Part shown: in pieces, positions 38,447 to 49,071 of the stretch | Layout: each line of letters begins with the position of its first letter | Numbering within the stretch: position 1 is the first letter of the stretch | Assembly: GCA_016463765.1 (NCBI GenBank) | Contig: JAEMQS010000014.1 | Span: 17,384 to 81,383 of the forward strand | DNA length: 64,000 bases | Source of the DNA: Solirubrobacteraceae bacterium | Lineage (GTDB): Bacteria > Actinomycetota > Thermoleophilia > Solirubrobacterales > Solirubrobacteraceae | Reading direction: 5' to 3' | Notes under the pieces: generated by a model | The model's database searches: none | Told to the model about the DNA's origin: nothing | Seen by the model: only the letters and a program-made list of their open reading frames with translations | Made by a program: the position numbers and the translations under genes

Positions 38447-40438
38447 TCAGACCGCGCCGGCGCGCGGGGTGAGCGCGAGGTCCAGCGTGTTGCCCCCGCC
38501 CTTGGTCAGCGGGTTGAGGAACGGCTCGAGCAGCCCGCAGCCGGTCAGGTCGCTGATCGCATAGCGGCCGGTCAGCCGGCCGCCCCGCAGCGCGTCGAAC
38601 CCGTCGGGCGACGACAGCTGCGCCACCGTCGCCGAGCGGGTCTGGCACGTGTCCTGCGGCGTCAGCGGCAGCACCCCGAACAGGTACAGCTGCGGCAGCC
38701 GGATCTTGAACCGCGCCTGCGCGGTCAGCTGACCGCCGGTCAGCGTGCCCCGCACCTGGTCGCTCTGCGCGAACGCGATGTCCGCCGTCACCGGGATCAG
38801 CCCGAGGACCTGCAACCGCGCACGGGTACGGTCGAGCTGCAAGTCCCCGGAGAACGCGCCCGTCGCCAACACGAGCTCGGGATCGATCCGACCAGAGAGC
38901 GGCACCGTCCCCCGCGTGAGCGTCTTCAGCACCGACACGCCCGCAATGTCGAACCCATACGTCACCGTGGTGTCCGACGGGGTGGCGACCGTGATCTCCT
39001 CGCTGAACTCGCCGTACTGCAGTCCCGGCAGGTCAACGGCGCGCACCCGGAACGTGTAGGCGGTGTCTTTGGTCAGACCGGTGATGGTCGCCGAGGAGTC
39101 CGTGACCTCAGCGACCTTCTTGGCACCCTGGAAGACCTGGTAGCCCGCGATGCCGCCACATTCGCCGTCGCTCGACGGCTCCCAGGAGAGATCGATCGAC
39201 GTCTCCCCGGTGGCCGTGCCGGTGAGACCGCGAACGCGCGTGGGCGGCTCATCACTGTCGGTGGGGAACTCGATGGTGATGCTGGGCCCGTACTCCGAGT
39301 ACTGGCCGGCGTCGTCGTACGCGCGGATCGCGATCTCACGAACCAATCCGGGGGCACCGCCACATCCGAAGTCCAGCTTGTAGCTCGTGACCCTTCCGAC
39401 GTCGACGGTCTCGTCGTCGTAGCGGAGTTCGTAGCCGGCGACGCGATCGTCCGCGGACGGGTCCCAGTACAACTGGACCGACGTCGACGTGATGTCGTTG
39501 ATCGAGCGAAGGTACGGCTCCCCCGGGGCCTCGATCGGCTCGCGCTCGTCGGGGTGCGTCGTGATCAGGACCTCGTCGCTGAACTCCGAGAACCGTCCGC
39601 TCTCGTAGACGGCCCGCACCTTGAACCGATACTCCGTGCTCTCGGCAAGGTCCGAGATCGCTGCTGACGTCCCGGGCACCGTCTGGACCTTCACGCCGTC
39701 CTGGTGAATCTCGTAGGCCGTGACGGCATCGTCATCGTCGTCCACAAGTGTGCTCCACGACAGCTCGGCCGCGTCCCACCCGGTCGCCATGCCGGTGAGA
39801 CCCGTAACGCGCGGCGGCGTGACGCCGAATGGCGGCAGCGTCCTGTACTGACCGGGTGGGTCAAGGACACACGGCACGTCGAACGTGTCCGGGTTGCCGT
39901 CGCTGTCGACCGGGACAACCGGGGGCAGCACGATCGGCGATCCATCAGCGCGCACGGCGGCGACGTTCAGGTCGAGCTTGTCCACCGTGATCTTCACCTG
40001 GCCCGCCTGGGGGAAGGTCAGCGGGGGCGTCTTCCCGGTCAGCCCCTCGAAGCGCAGCGGCGGAGCGGCCGGCATGGTGACCTCGGGGATCGTCATCCAG
40101 AACTGCACCGGCAGTGTGAAGTTCGGCGCGATCACCGTCGAGGTGACCCTCGCAAGGCCGGATATCTTGCTGACGCCGATGAGGTCGAGGACCTCGTACG
40201 CGTCCGGATCCTGCATCTCGGCGTTCGCGGTGATGGCGAACGAGGTGGGGTCCGACTGGTCTGGGATCGCCGCATCGAAGGTGGCCGTGAGGCCGGTCTC
40301 ACCCATCAGCGGATAGGTGCATTGGTACGTCTGCGTCAGCTGCGCAGCATGCGCGGGTGCTGCCGCGGCACACGCGGCCAGGGCGGTGATGCCGGCGGCA
40401 GCCAGCACGCTCCGCACCCGATGAGACCTGAGGGACAC
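38447..40438 (-). CDS. Secreted fibronectin-III protein with conserved N- and C-terminal domains
   Basis: A 663-residue exported protein. GTG 40438 has GGAGG six bases upstream and opens a signal peptide (VRSVLAAAGITALAACAAAA); an ATG at 40480 is possible. Next come an N-terminal domain beginning LTQTYQCTYPLMGE (similar to the actinobacterial DUF6801 pattern), three fibronectin-III domains (TAYEIHQDGVKVQTVPG, VAGYELRYDDETVDV, IAGYQVFQGAKKVAEV), and a C-terminal domain with ARLQVLGLIPVTADIAF and PQLYLFGVLPL shared with the protein at 61013-63631. It is probably a cell-surface or extracellular binding protein. Confidence 0.75.
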   Translation of the reverse strand: MSLRSHRVRSVLAAAGITALAACAAAAPAHAAQLTQTYQCTYPLMGETGLTATFDAAIPDQSDPTSFAITANAEMQDPDAYEVLDLIGVSKISGLARVTSTVIAPNFTLPVQFWMTIPEVTMPAAPPLRFEGLTGKTPPLTFPQAGQVKITVDKLDLNVAAVRADGSPIVLPPVVPVDSDGNPDTFDVPCVLDPPGQYRTLPPFGVTPPRVTGLTGMATGWDAAELSWSTLVDDDDDAVTAYEIHQDGVKVQTVPGTSAAISDLAESTEYRFKVRAVYESGRFSEFSDEVLITTHPDEREPIEAPGEPYLRSINDITSTSVQLYWDPSADDRVAGYELRYDDETVDVGRVTSYKLDFGCGGAPGLVREIAIRAYDDAGQYSEYGPSITIEFPTDSDEPPTRVRGLTGTATGETSIDLSWEPSSDGECGGIAGYQVFQGAKKVAEVTDSSATITGLTKDTAYTFRVRAVDLPGLQYGEFSEEITVATPSDTTVTYGFDIAGVSVLKTLTRGTVPLSGRIDPELVLATGAFSGDLQLDRTRARLQVLGLIPVTADIAFAQSDQVRGTLTGGQLTAQARFKIRLPQLYLFGVLPLTPQDTCQTRSATVAQLSSPDGFDALRGGRLTGRYAISDLTGCGLLEPFLNPLTKGGGNTLDLALTPRAGAV

Positions 40439-40604
40439 TGGGATCCTCCGATGGACGTCGACTCGAGGCAGTCTCGCCATCCCGCCTCCGTCTGAGTAGG
40501 TGAATCTCGCTCAGTACTGTCCGTGGGCTCGCGGCGCCCGCAATCACGGGCGATACGCGCGCCCGTCGAGGGAGAGCTGGCGTCTCGTCTACGACGCCTG
40601 GTTG

Positions 40605-40630
40605 GCACGTCGCCGTCAGCGGCGACGTGC
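40605..40630 (-). terminator. 11-bp hairpin spanning the agmatinase-like stop
   Basis: GCACGTCGCCG (40605-40615) pairs perfectly with CGGCGACGTGC (40620-40630) around TCAG, which contains the reverse-strand stop codon. A second stem GGCGTC/GACGCC (40579-40598) lies beyond it. They probably end the agmatinase transcript. Confidence 0.65.
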
Positions 40631-41578
40631 TGCCAGGCCCGTCAGCGTCTCCCGAACGATCCGGTCGGCCACCAGCGCCGTGATGTCCGCCGATGCGACC
40701 ATCGTCGGGATCACCTCGACGAGGTCCATCCCGATCAGCTCCGCGCGCTCGCCGATCGCGCGACACGCCCACAGCAGGTCCGCCGACGTCATCCCACCCG
40801 GCTCGGGTGTCCCGGTGCCCGGGGCGAACGCCGGGTCGAGCACGTCGATGTCGACGGACAGGAACACCGGCCCGTCCCCGACGGCCGCAACCGCCTCGTC
40901 GACGATCGCGCGGATCCCGCGGTCGCGTACGTCGTGCATGAACAGCGCCGTGATGCCCTGCTCGCGCTGCCAGCCGAACTCCTCCTCGCCCGGCCAGTAG
41001 CCACGCAGCCCGATCTGCACGTACCGCGCGGGATCGACGAACCCGTCGCGGACGAGGCGGTACATCGGCGTGCCGTGGGAGACCTCGACGCCGAAGACCT
41101 CCGTCCCGGTGTCCGTGTGCGTGTCGAAGTGGATGAGCCCGACCGGGCCGCCGTGGGCCTCCGCGCACGCGCGGATGTCCGGCTCGGCGATCGAGTGGTC
41201 GCCGCCGAGGACGACCGGCAGGGCGCCCGCGTCGAGGACCTGGCGGACCGTCGTGCGAATCGCCTCGTGCGTGCGCGCGGGATCGGCAGGCAGGACGGGC
41301 GCGTCGCCGAAGTCGACGACCTTCAGCTCGGCGAACGCGTCGAGCTTCGCCTCGAGGTGCGGGCCCGGCGGGCAGCTCGCCGCACGGATGGCCCGAGGGG
41401 CGAACCGCGTGCCGGGCCGGTCGGAGACGAGGTCGTCGGTCGGCGCGCCGACGATCGCCACGTCGACCCCGGCGAGCTCCGCCGGGTCCTCCGTGTAGGG
41501 CATACCGGAGAAGGTGAGCAACCCGGCAAAGTCAGGCTTCTCTCCATATTGGGCCCAGCGTGCGAGCGGGTCGATCAT
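40616..41578 (-). CDS. Ureohydrolase, agmatinase-like
   Basis: A 320-residue arginase/agmatinase-superfamily enzyme with all manganese motifs: VVLGGDHSIAEP, IHFDTHTDTG and SVDIDVLDPAFAPGTGTPE. It cleaves a guanidino compound to an amine and urea; agmatine is the commonest substrate, but guanidinobutyrate, guanidinopropionate or free guanidine are possible in this superfamily. It is near, but transcribed away from, a guanidine-riboswitch operon, so a guanidino link is plausible. It is overlapped by four bases by the upstream PIN gene, so it may be co-transcribed with a toxin pair. Confidence 0.85.
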   Translation of the reverse strand: MIDPLARWAQYGEKPDFAGLLTFSGMPYTEDPAELAGVDVAIVGAPTDDLVSDRPGTRFAPRAIRAASCPPGPHLEAKLDAFAELKVVDFGDAPVLPADPARTHEAIRTTVRQVLDAGALPVVLGGDHSIAEPDIRACAEAHGGPVGLIHFDTHTDTGTEVFGVEVSHGTPMYRLVRDGFVDPARYVQIGLRGYWPGEEEFGWQREQGITALFMHDVRDRGIRAIVDEAVAAVGDGPVFLSVDIDVLDPAFAPGTGTPEPGGMTSADLLWACRAIGERAELIGMDLVEVIPTMVASADITALVADRIVRETLTGLAARRR

Positions 41579-41940
41579 GGGCGGATGCTACGGAAGCCGA
41601 ACTTCGTGGCGAGCAGATCGAAGTGGCGGTCGACGTGGAGCACGTCCGCGCCATGCTGCTGCGCGCAGGCACCGATGATGAGGTCCGGGAGTGGGATCCG
41701 ATGCTCGCCGGTGGCAGCCAGCTCGCGCTGCGCGGCCTCGGCCGCCTCGATCGTCGCGTGATCGATGCGCAGGTCCCGGTACGCGCCAAGGTCCTGCTCG
41801 AGGACATCGAAGTCCGTGGCCGAGCGCGCGCTGTGGAGGATCTCCATCCGCGTGATCGCGCACATGCAGAGGTCACCCAGCTCGACGAGCTCGGCCCCGC
41901 CGCGCACCCACGCGGACTTGTCCAGGAGGATCAGCGCCAC
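41575..41940 (-). CDS. PIN-domain ribonuclease toxin (VapC type)
   Basis: A 121-residue PIN protein: LILLDKSAWVR (first Asp), CAITRMEILHSAR (Glu), and LPDLIIGACAQQHGADVLHVDRHFD (third and fourth acidic residues). GTG 41940 overlaps the upstream antitoxin-like gene by 10 bases. VapC toxins cleave tRNA or rRNA. The stop overlaps the agmatinase-like start. Confidence 0.85.
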   Translation of the reverse strand: MALILLDKSAWVRGGAELVELGDLCMCAITRMEILHSARSATDFDVLEQDLGAYRDLRIDHATIEAAEAAQRELAATGEHRIPLPDLIIGACAQQHGADVLHVDRHFDLLATKFGFRSIRP

Positions 41941-42188
41941 GCGTCGTCGCCAACCAGGCGCTCGACGTCAACGAGCTCACGGGCGCGGTCGAGCCCAGCA
42001 CGCTGACGAACGCGGCGCGCGTCGAGGGCGGCGAGCTCGGCCTCCAGCGCGCGCCCGCCCACTTCGGCGAGGCGCAGCAACAGCAGCCGCCGATCGGTGA
42101 TCTCCGGCCAGGCCCGCTCGGCGAGATCGAGCAGCTGCGCGGTCTGCCCCGTGTCGGTGACGGTGTAGCGCGGGTGCGTGGTCGGCAC
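41931..42188 (-). CDS. Antitoxin partner of the PIN toxin
   Basis: An 85-residue protein encoded just upstream of, and overlapping, the PIN toxin. It begins VPTTHPRYTVTDTGQTAQLL, a short strand followed by helices, as in several VapB-like antitoxins, though the family is not firmly recognised. GTG 42188 was chosen because the upstream frame lacks coding character. Its promoter region is shared, divergently, with the guanidine riboswitch operon. Confidence 0.65.
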   Translation of the reverse strand: MPTTHPRYTVTDTGQTAQLLDLAERAWPEITDRRLLLLRLAEVGGRALEAELAALDARRVRQRAGLDRARELVDVERLVGDDAWR

Positions 42189-42249
42189 GGCGCGAGTGTA
42201 GCACCGGGGCCTCGGAGGTGCGACACCGCCCGAAACAAGATTCTCCGAC

Positions 42250-42275
42250 CATGTGTACAAAGCCGTATCCACATG
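42250..42275. promoter_or_regulatory. Inverted repeat CATGTG-N14-CACATG
   Basis: The perfect six-base arms are at 42250-42255 and 42270-42275 in the divergent gap between the antitoxin and the riboswitch. It could be an operator for the toxin pair or for the guanidine operon. Short arms make this tentative. Confidence 0.35.
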
Positions 42276-42325
42276 TTTGGCCCGTCGCACCGTATGAGGG
42301 CGAGACGGACACCCATACCTTGAAT

Positions 42326-42431
42326 GGCGCCCTAGGGTTCCGCTGCTGGCCACACAGCAGGACAGGTCCGAGAGGGCAGGCCGGCACCACACATAGCCGC
42401 GCCCACACGGAGGGACAAAAGCCCGGGAGAT
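42326..42431 (+). ncRNA. Guanidine-I (ykkC) riboswitch aptamer
   Basis: Three conserved blocks of this class appear in order: CTAGGGTTCCG (42332-42342), GGTCCGAGAG (42365-42374) and CACGGAGGGACAAAAGCCCG (42406-42425) continuing GGAGA. The first paired arm CTGCTGG...CAGCAGG between blocks one and two forms the expected hairpin. Guanidine-I riboswitches bind free guanidinium and turn on genes for guanidine carboxylation or export. The orientation and 44-base distance to the first gene fit direct control of the operon 42475-53370. Confidence 0.95.
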
Positions 42432-42447
42432 CTTTGATCTGCCGGGC
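42421..42447 (+). terminator. Riboswitch expression-platform terminator
   Basis: GCCCGG...AGATC pairs with GATCT...CCGGGC around TTT, followed by ATTTCGCGTTTCT, a weak U-rich tract. The 5' arm uses GCCCGGGAGA, which is also the last conserved block of the aptamer, so aptamer and terminator exclude each other. The expected logic is that guanidine stabilises the aptamer and permits read-through. Confidence 0.85.
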
Positions 42448-42474
42448 ATTTCGCGTTTCTAGGGGGCTTTTCGC

Positions 42475-43079
42475 ATGGAGCTCATCGGTTCGACGGCACT
42501 CGTCGTCATCGATATTCAGAAAGGGGAGGTCATGGGCCAGGAGGCCTGTGGCATCCCGATCATGGACGGCGGCGCCGAGCGCCACGCCCGGTCGCTGGAG
42601 ATCGTGCAGGCGGCGCGCGCGGCGGGCATCCCGCCGATCTTCATCCAGGAGGTCCACAAGCGCACACTGGTGGACTTCGGTCGAGAGCTCGACGGCGCGG
42701 AGACCATCCACGGCCTGGAGGGCGACGAGGCGACCGAGCTGGCCGAGGGCTTCGAGCCCCTCCCCGACGAATACCTCATCCGCAAGCGCCGCTACTCGGC
42801 GTTCTTCGGCACCGAGCTCGAGATCGTCCTCAAGGCGTACAAGGCCGAGACGCTCGTCCTGATCGGCGCGCTCACCGACGTCTGCGTGCACTACACGTTC
42901 GCCGACGCGCACCAGAGCGACTACCACCTGCGGGTCGTCACCGACTGTGTCGGCGGGTCCTCGCAGGAGGCGCACGACGCGTCGCTGCGGGCCATGGAGT
43001 ACCTGCAGCGCGACGCGCTCGTCACGAGCGACGAGACGCTCGCTGCCTTCTCCGCGTACGCCAAGGAGCCGGCCGCGGC

Positions 43080-43083
<4 letters not shown>
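42475..43083 (+). CDS. Isochorismatase-fold cysteine hydrolase
   Basis: A 202-residue hydrolase with the catalytic triad Asp13 (ALVVIDIQKG), Lys104 (IRKRRYSAFFG) and Cys137 (GALTDVCVHY). The family includes biuret hydrolase, ureidoacrylate hydrolase and nicotinamidase. First position after a guanidine riboswitch, ahead of an allophanate hydrolase gene, suggests an amide such as biuret or a carboxylated or acylated guanidine, but the substrate cannot be read directly. AGGGGG at 42461-42466 is the ribosome site. It overlaps the transporter ATPase gene by GTGA. Confidence 0.85.
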
Positions 43084-44899
<1,816 letters not shown>

Positions 44900-44903
<4 letters not shown>

Positions 44904-45781
44904 GTGCCATCACCCGTGTCGGCGGACCCGCGTCGCGCATGTGGCGCGGCCGCCCGGCACTCAGCCCCGGCGCCCTGAAGGGCGAAACCGTCTGGCACGC
45001 GCTGATCCCGGTGGCCATCCTCAGCCTCGTCATTCTCATCGCGCCGGTGCTCGCGCCGTACGGCGGCACCGATGTGAACCCGGTCGGCGCCCTGCAGTCA
45101 CCGTCCCCCGACGCGTGGTTCGGCACCGACGAGATCGGGCGCGACGTCTTCAGCCGGATCCTCATCGGCATCCGCACGTCGTGGTTCGCGGCGCTCGGGG
45201 TCATCCTCCTCGGCACGATCATCGGCGGCCTCATCGGCGCCATCGCGGGTGCGTTCGGCGGCAAGGTCGACATGGTCCTGATGCGCATCACGGACCTCTT
45301 CCTGTCACTGCCCGCACCGGTCCTGGCCATCGCCGTCATCGCCGCGATGGGCCCCAGCCTGCGCAACACGCTCATCGCCCTGAGCATCGTGTGGTGGCCG
45401 TGGTACGCCCGCATCGTGCGCGGCGAGGTCCGCGCGCTCGCCGCGCGACCGCACGCCGAAGCCGCGCAGCTTGCGGGCGTCAGCCGCACGCGCCTCGTGC
45501 TCAAGCACCTCCTTCCCGGCGCCGCGGCGCCGGTGATCGTGACGATGTCGCTCGACGTCGGAAACCTCATCCTCGCCCTGGCCGGCCTGTCGTTCATCGG
45601 CCTCGGCGCACCTCCGCCCGCGCCCGAACTGGGAGCCATGAGCGCGCGCGGCCTGCAGTACCTGTTCGGCCACCCCTGGGTGCCGATCGCTCCCGCCGCC
45701 GCCGTGGCGCTCCTGGCGCTCGCGGCAAACCTCCTCGGCGACGCCATCAATCGCCGGCTCGACCAAAGGACCACTCGATGA
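44900..45781 (+). CDS. Dpp/Opp-type ABC permease (DppC-like)
   Basis: A 293-residue membrane protein with about six helices and the permease loop EAAQLAGVSRTRLVLKHLLPG. The N-terminal phrase APYGGTDVNPVGALQSPSPDAWFGTDEIGRD is cut short here as typical DppC (motif FGTDEIGRDVFSR). It overlaps the ATPase and the binding-protein genes by ATGA on each side, so all are translationally coupled. Confidence 0.9.
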
Positions 45782-47340
45782 CCCGCAGGACCACCACGCT
45801 GCTCGCGGTGCTCGCCGCGGGGGCCCTGGCCGTCACCGGCTGCGGCTCCGCAGAGAAGACCGACTCGGCATCCAGCTCGTCGGGGGACAGCAAGACGCTG
45901 CGCATCCCGTACCTGGCCGACATGTCCGTGCCCGACCCCGATGTCTTCTACGACATCGAGGGCAACGGCGTGATCCTCAGCCAGTACGAGGGCCTCCTGA
46001 AGTACAAGGCGGGCACGCTCGACATCGAGCCGAACCTCGCCACCGAGTACGAGGTCTCCGACGACGGCAAGACCTACACGTTCACGCTGCGCGACGACGT
46101 GACGTTCCACTCCGGCCCGAAGATGACGTGCGACTCGGTGAAGGCCGCGTTCCAGCGCCGTGTCGACGTCGACCAGGCCCCCGCGTGGATGCTCGCCGAC
46201 GTCAAGTCGATGACGTGCGAGAACGCCACGACGTTCGTCATCGAGCTGAAGAACAAGGTCACGCCGTTCCTGCACTACATGGCATCGAGCTGGGGCCCGA
46301 AGGTCGTCGGCCCGGAGGCGATCGAGACGAATGCCGGCGACGACTTCGGCCAGACGTTCCTGGAGACCAAGGGCGACGGCACCGGCCCGTACAAGCTGTC
46401 CTCGTTCAAGCGCGGCAGCGCGTACACGCTGACCAAGAACGCCGAGTACTGGGGTACGCCCGCGAACTTCGAGGAAGTAATCCTCTCGATCACGCCCGAC
46501 ATGGGCACGCAGCGCCTGAAGCTCGAGAAGGGCGACCTCGACGTCATCCTCCACGGCTTCCCGGCGTCCGAGCTGGAGTCGCTGCCCGACAGCGTCACGG
46601 TCGAGAAGCAGGACTCGCTCCTGCGCCTGATCCTCTACGTGAACTCGAACAAGGCGCCGTTCAACGACCCGGCGGTCCGCGCGGGCCTGCAGTCCACGAT
46701 CGACACGAACCAGCTCGTCGAACAGGGCTACTCGGACACCGCGGAGAAGTCGACGGGCATCTACCCGCCCGGCCTGCTGCCCGGCGAGCCGAAGCTCCCG
46801 TACACGCCCGACCCGGCGAAGGCGAAGGCCGCGGCCGACAAGGCCAAGACGAAGAAGCTGACCCTCGCGTACTCGGCCGACGAGTCCGGCGTGCAGCGCC
46901 GCGTCGGCGAGCTGCTGCAGGCGCAGCTGAAGACCGCCGGCTACGACGTGACGATCAAGGAGGTCCAGCTCCCGACGGTCTACGGCTGGGCGGAGAACCT
47001 CGAGGAGGCGCCCGACCTGGCGATCATGACCAACACGCCTGACGGGGCGCACCCCGACCTGTGGGCGAGCATCATGTTCTCCTCGACCGGCGGGCTGAAC
47101 TTCCTCGGCGCGAAGAACGAGAAGATCGACGCAAACCTCGGCAAGGCGATCAGCCTGCCGCCCGAGGAGGCCGATCCGCTCTACAAGGAGATCGCGCAGG
47201 AGGTCATCGACGACAACAAGTTCTTCCTCCTCGGGGACGTGAAGAACGTGTTCGTCATGCAGGACTCGCTGACCGGCCTGTCCAACACGCCGGCCTACCC
47301 CTGGCTCGTCGACTTCGCGGCCCTGAAGCGGGGCGAGTAG
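45778..47340 (+). CDS. Solute-binding lipoprotein, SBP family 5
   Basis: A 520-residue extracellular binding protein. The signal ends in a lipobox (GALAVTGCGS), so it is lipid-anchored. Family-5 features include PDVFYDIEGNGVILSQYEGLLKY, LRDDVTFHSG and GTGPYKLSSFKRG. These proteins usually bind peptides or nickel; here the riboswitch and the downstream enzymes argue for a guanidine derivative or a nitrogen-rich small molecule. No ligand residue can be deduced safely. Confidence 0.9.
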   Translation: MTRRTTTLLAVLAAGALAVTGCGSAEKTDSASSSSGDSKTLRIPYLADMSVPDPDVFYDIEGNGVILSQYEGLLKYKAGTLDIEPNLATEYEVSDDGKTYTFTLRDDVTFHSGPKMTCDSVKAAFQRRVDVDQAPAWMLADVKSMTCENATTFVIELKNKVTPFLHYMASSWGPKVVGPEAIETNAGDDFGQTFLETKGDGTGPYKLSSFKRGSAYTLTKNAEYWGTPANFEEVILSITPDMGTQRLKLEKGDLDVILHGFPASELESLPDSVTVEKQDSLLRLILYVNSNKAPFNDPAVRAGLQSTIDTNQLVEQGYSDTAEKSTGIYPPGLLPGEPKLPYTPDPAKAKAAADKAKTKKLTLAYSADESGVQRRVGELLQAQLKTAGYDVTIKEVQLPTVYGWAENLEEAPDLAIMTNTPDGAHPDLWASIMFSSTGGLNFLGAKNEKIDANLGKAISLPPEEADPLYKEIAQEVIDDNKFFLLGDVKNVFVMQDSLTGLSNTPAYPWLVDFAALKRGE

Positions 47341-47344
47341 CGAG

Positions 47345-48346
47345 ATGGGCGCGTTGGTCCTCAGGCGCTTCGGCGCTCTCCTGGCCGTGTTGTTCGGCCT
47401 GGCGTGCATCGTCTTCGTGCTGCAGACGGTGATCCCGTCTGACCCCGCGCGGGCGATGGTGGGGGCCAACGCGAGCCAGGAGGCCGTCGAGGCCAAGAAG
47501 GCGGAGCTGGGCTACGACGACCCGCTCCCCCAGCAGTTCACGCAGTACCTCCAGCGGCTGGCGCAGGGAGACCTCCAGAGCTCCCTGCGCACCCGCAACG
47601 AGGTGACGGCCGACCTGCGGGAGTTCGCCCCCGCGACGTTCGAGCTCGCGTTCAGCGCGTTCGTGCTCGCGGTGGCGATGGGCCTGGGGCTGGGGCTGCT
47701 CCTGGCCGGCGGAGGGCGCGCCGGCCGGATCATCCGGATCTTCCTGATCGGCGGCGCGTCCGTTCCGGCGTTCCTGACCGGGCTGCTGCTGATCCTCGTC
47801 TTCTACTCGTGGCTCGGCATCCTGCCGGCGTCGGGTCGCGTGGGCGACAACTTCATCGTCCCGGACGGGCCGACGAATCTGCTCGTCGTCGACTCGATCA
47901 TCGGCGGCACGCCCGACCTGACGCTCGACGCGCTCAAGCACCTGATCCTGCCCGCGCTGACGCTGGCGCTGCTGCCGGCGCTGGCGATCGCGCGGACGCT
48001 GTCGACCTCGCTGACCCAGGTCGAGCGCGAGGACTACGTGCGCACGGCCCGGTCGAAGGGCCTGACCGAGCGCACGGTGCTGCTCAAGCACGCGCTGCGC
48101 AACGCGTCGGGCCCGGCGCTGACGATGAGCGGCCTGCAGGTGGGGCTGATGCTCGGCGGCGTCGTGGTCGTCGAACGGATCTTCGCGTGGCCGGGCATCG
48201 GGCTGTACATCGACCAGTCGATCGCCTACTCGGACTTCCCGGCGATCACCGGCGCGACCCTGCTGCTGGGCACCGCCTACGTGCTCGTGAACTTCTTCGT
48301 GGACCTGACCCAGGCGTGGGCCGACCCGCGCATCCGAACCGTCTGA
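47345..48346 (+). CDS. Dpp/Opp-type ABC permease (DppB-like)
   Basis: A 333-residue permease beginning MGALVLRRFGALLAVLFG, the usual DppB N-terminus, with DYVRTARSKGLTERTVLLKHA as the ATPase-contact loop. It lies 4 bases after the binding protein. The order ATPase-C-SBP-B is not the common one but all parts of one importer are present. Confidence 0.9.
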   Translation: MGALVLRRFGALLAVLFGLACIVFVLQTVIPSDPARAMVGANASQEAVEAKKAELGYDDPLPQQFTQYLQRLAQGDLQSSLRTRNEVTADLREFAPATFELAFSAFVLAVAMGLGLGLLLAGGGRAGRIIRIFLIGGASVPAFLTGLLLILVFYSWLGILPASGRVGDNFIVPDGPTNLLVVDSIIGGTPDLTLDALKHLILPALTLALLPALAIARTLSTSLTQVEREDYVRTARSKGLTERTVLLKHALRNASGPALTMSGLQVGLMLGGVVVVERIFAWPGIGLYIDQSIAYSDFPAITGATLLLGTAYVLVNFFVDLTQAWADPRIRTV

Positions 48347-48360
48347 TTGGAGCGTTGTCC

Positions 48361-49071
48361 ATGAGCGAACCGATCCTCGACGCGGTGCTGCCGCCCGCGG
48401 CCACGTGGTCGCGCGTCTGCAAGCGCGGCACCGCGCTGACGCTGACCGACATCGAAGGCGGTGCGAACGTCGCGTGCCTGCTCTACCGCGCGGATGATGT
48501 GCGCGAGCGCTACTGCATGCCCGACACGCTGAAGGCCCAGCACGTCTCGCGGATCACGGCGGGCGTGGCGCTGTACAGCGACATGGGGCGGGTGCTGGCG
48601 TCGGTGGTGTCGGACAGCGTCGGGTGGCACGACACGATCACGGGCCACACCACGCAGGCGATCGTTGACGCGAAGTGGGGCCGCGCGTCCTATCAGGACC
48701 ACCGCAACGCCTGGCAGCCCGGCGCGCGTGACCAGCTGCTGATCGAGCTGGCCAAGCACGGCATGGACCGGCGCGACCTGGTGGCGAACATCAACCTCTT
48801 CACGAAGATCGCGGTCGGGCCGGATGGCGAGCTGTCGTTCGTCGAGGGGAACTCCGGGGCGGGCGATCACGTGACGGTGCGCTTCGAGCTCGACACGCTC
48901 GTGCTGCTGTGCAGCGTCCCGCACCCGCTCGACCCGTCGCCGCAGTGGCAGCCGGGGGCGGTGGGGCTGCGGCTGGAGTCCGTGCCCGTCGCAGCTGCTG
49001 ACGACGTGGTGCGCGTCGCGTGTGCCGAGAACGAGCGCGGGTTCGCGGCGTCCGAGCTGGTGCTCGCATGA
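48361..49071 (+). CDS. DUF1989 protein, carboxyguanidine deiminase subunit
   Basis: A 236-residue DUF1989 protein (older name: urea carboxylase-associated). Family phrases include GTALTLTDIEGGANVACLLYRADDVRERYC and DLVANINLFTKIAVGPDGELSFVEGNSGAGDHV in part. DUF1989 pairs form carboxyguanidine deiminase (CgdAB), which turns carboxyguanidine into allophanate and ammonia. This copy lacks the NPCNG segment found in its partner, so it may be the non-catalytic subunit. TTGGAG precedes the ATG at 48361; the start overlaps nothing, but the stop overlaps the next ATG. Confidence 0.85.
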   Translation: MSEPILDAVLPPAATWSRVCKRGTALTLTDIEGGANVACLLYRADDVRERYCMPDTLKAQHVSRITAGVALYSDMGRVLASVVSDSVGWHDTITGHTTQAIVDAKWGRASYQDHRNAWQPGARDQLLIELAKHGMDRRDLVANINLFTKIAVGPDGELSFVEGNSGAGDHVTVRFELDTLVLLCSVPHPLDPSPQWQPGAVGLRLESVPVAAADDVVRVACAENERGFAASELVLA

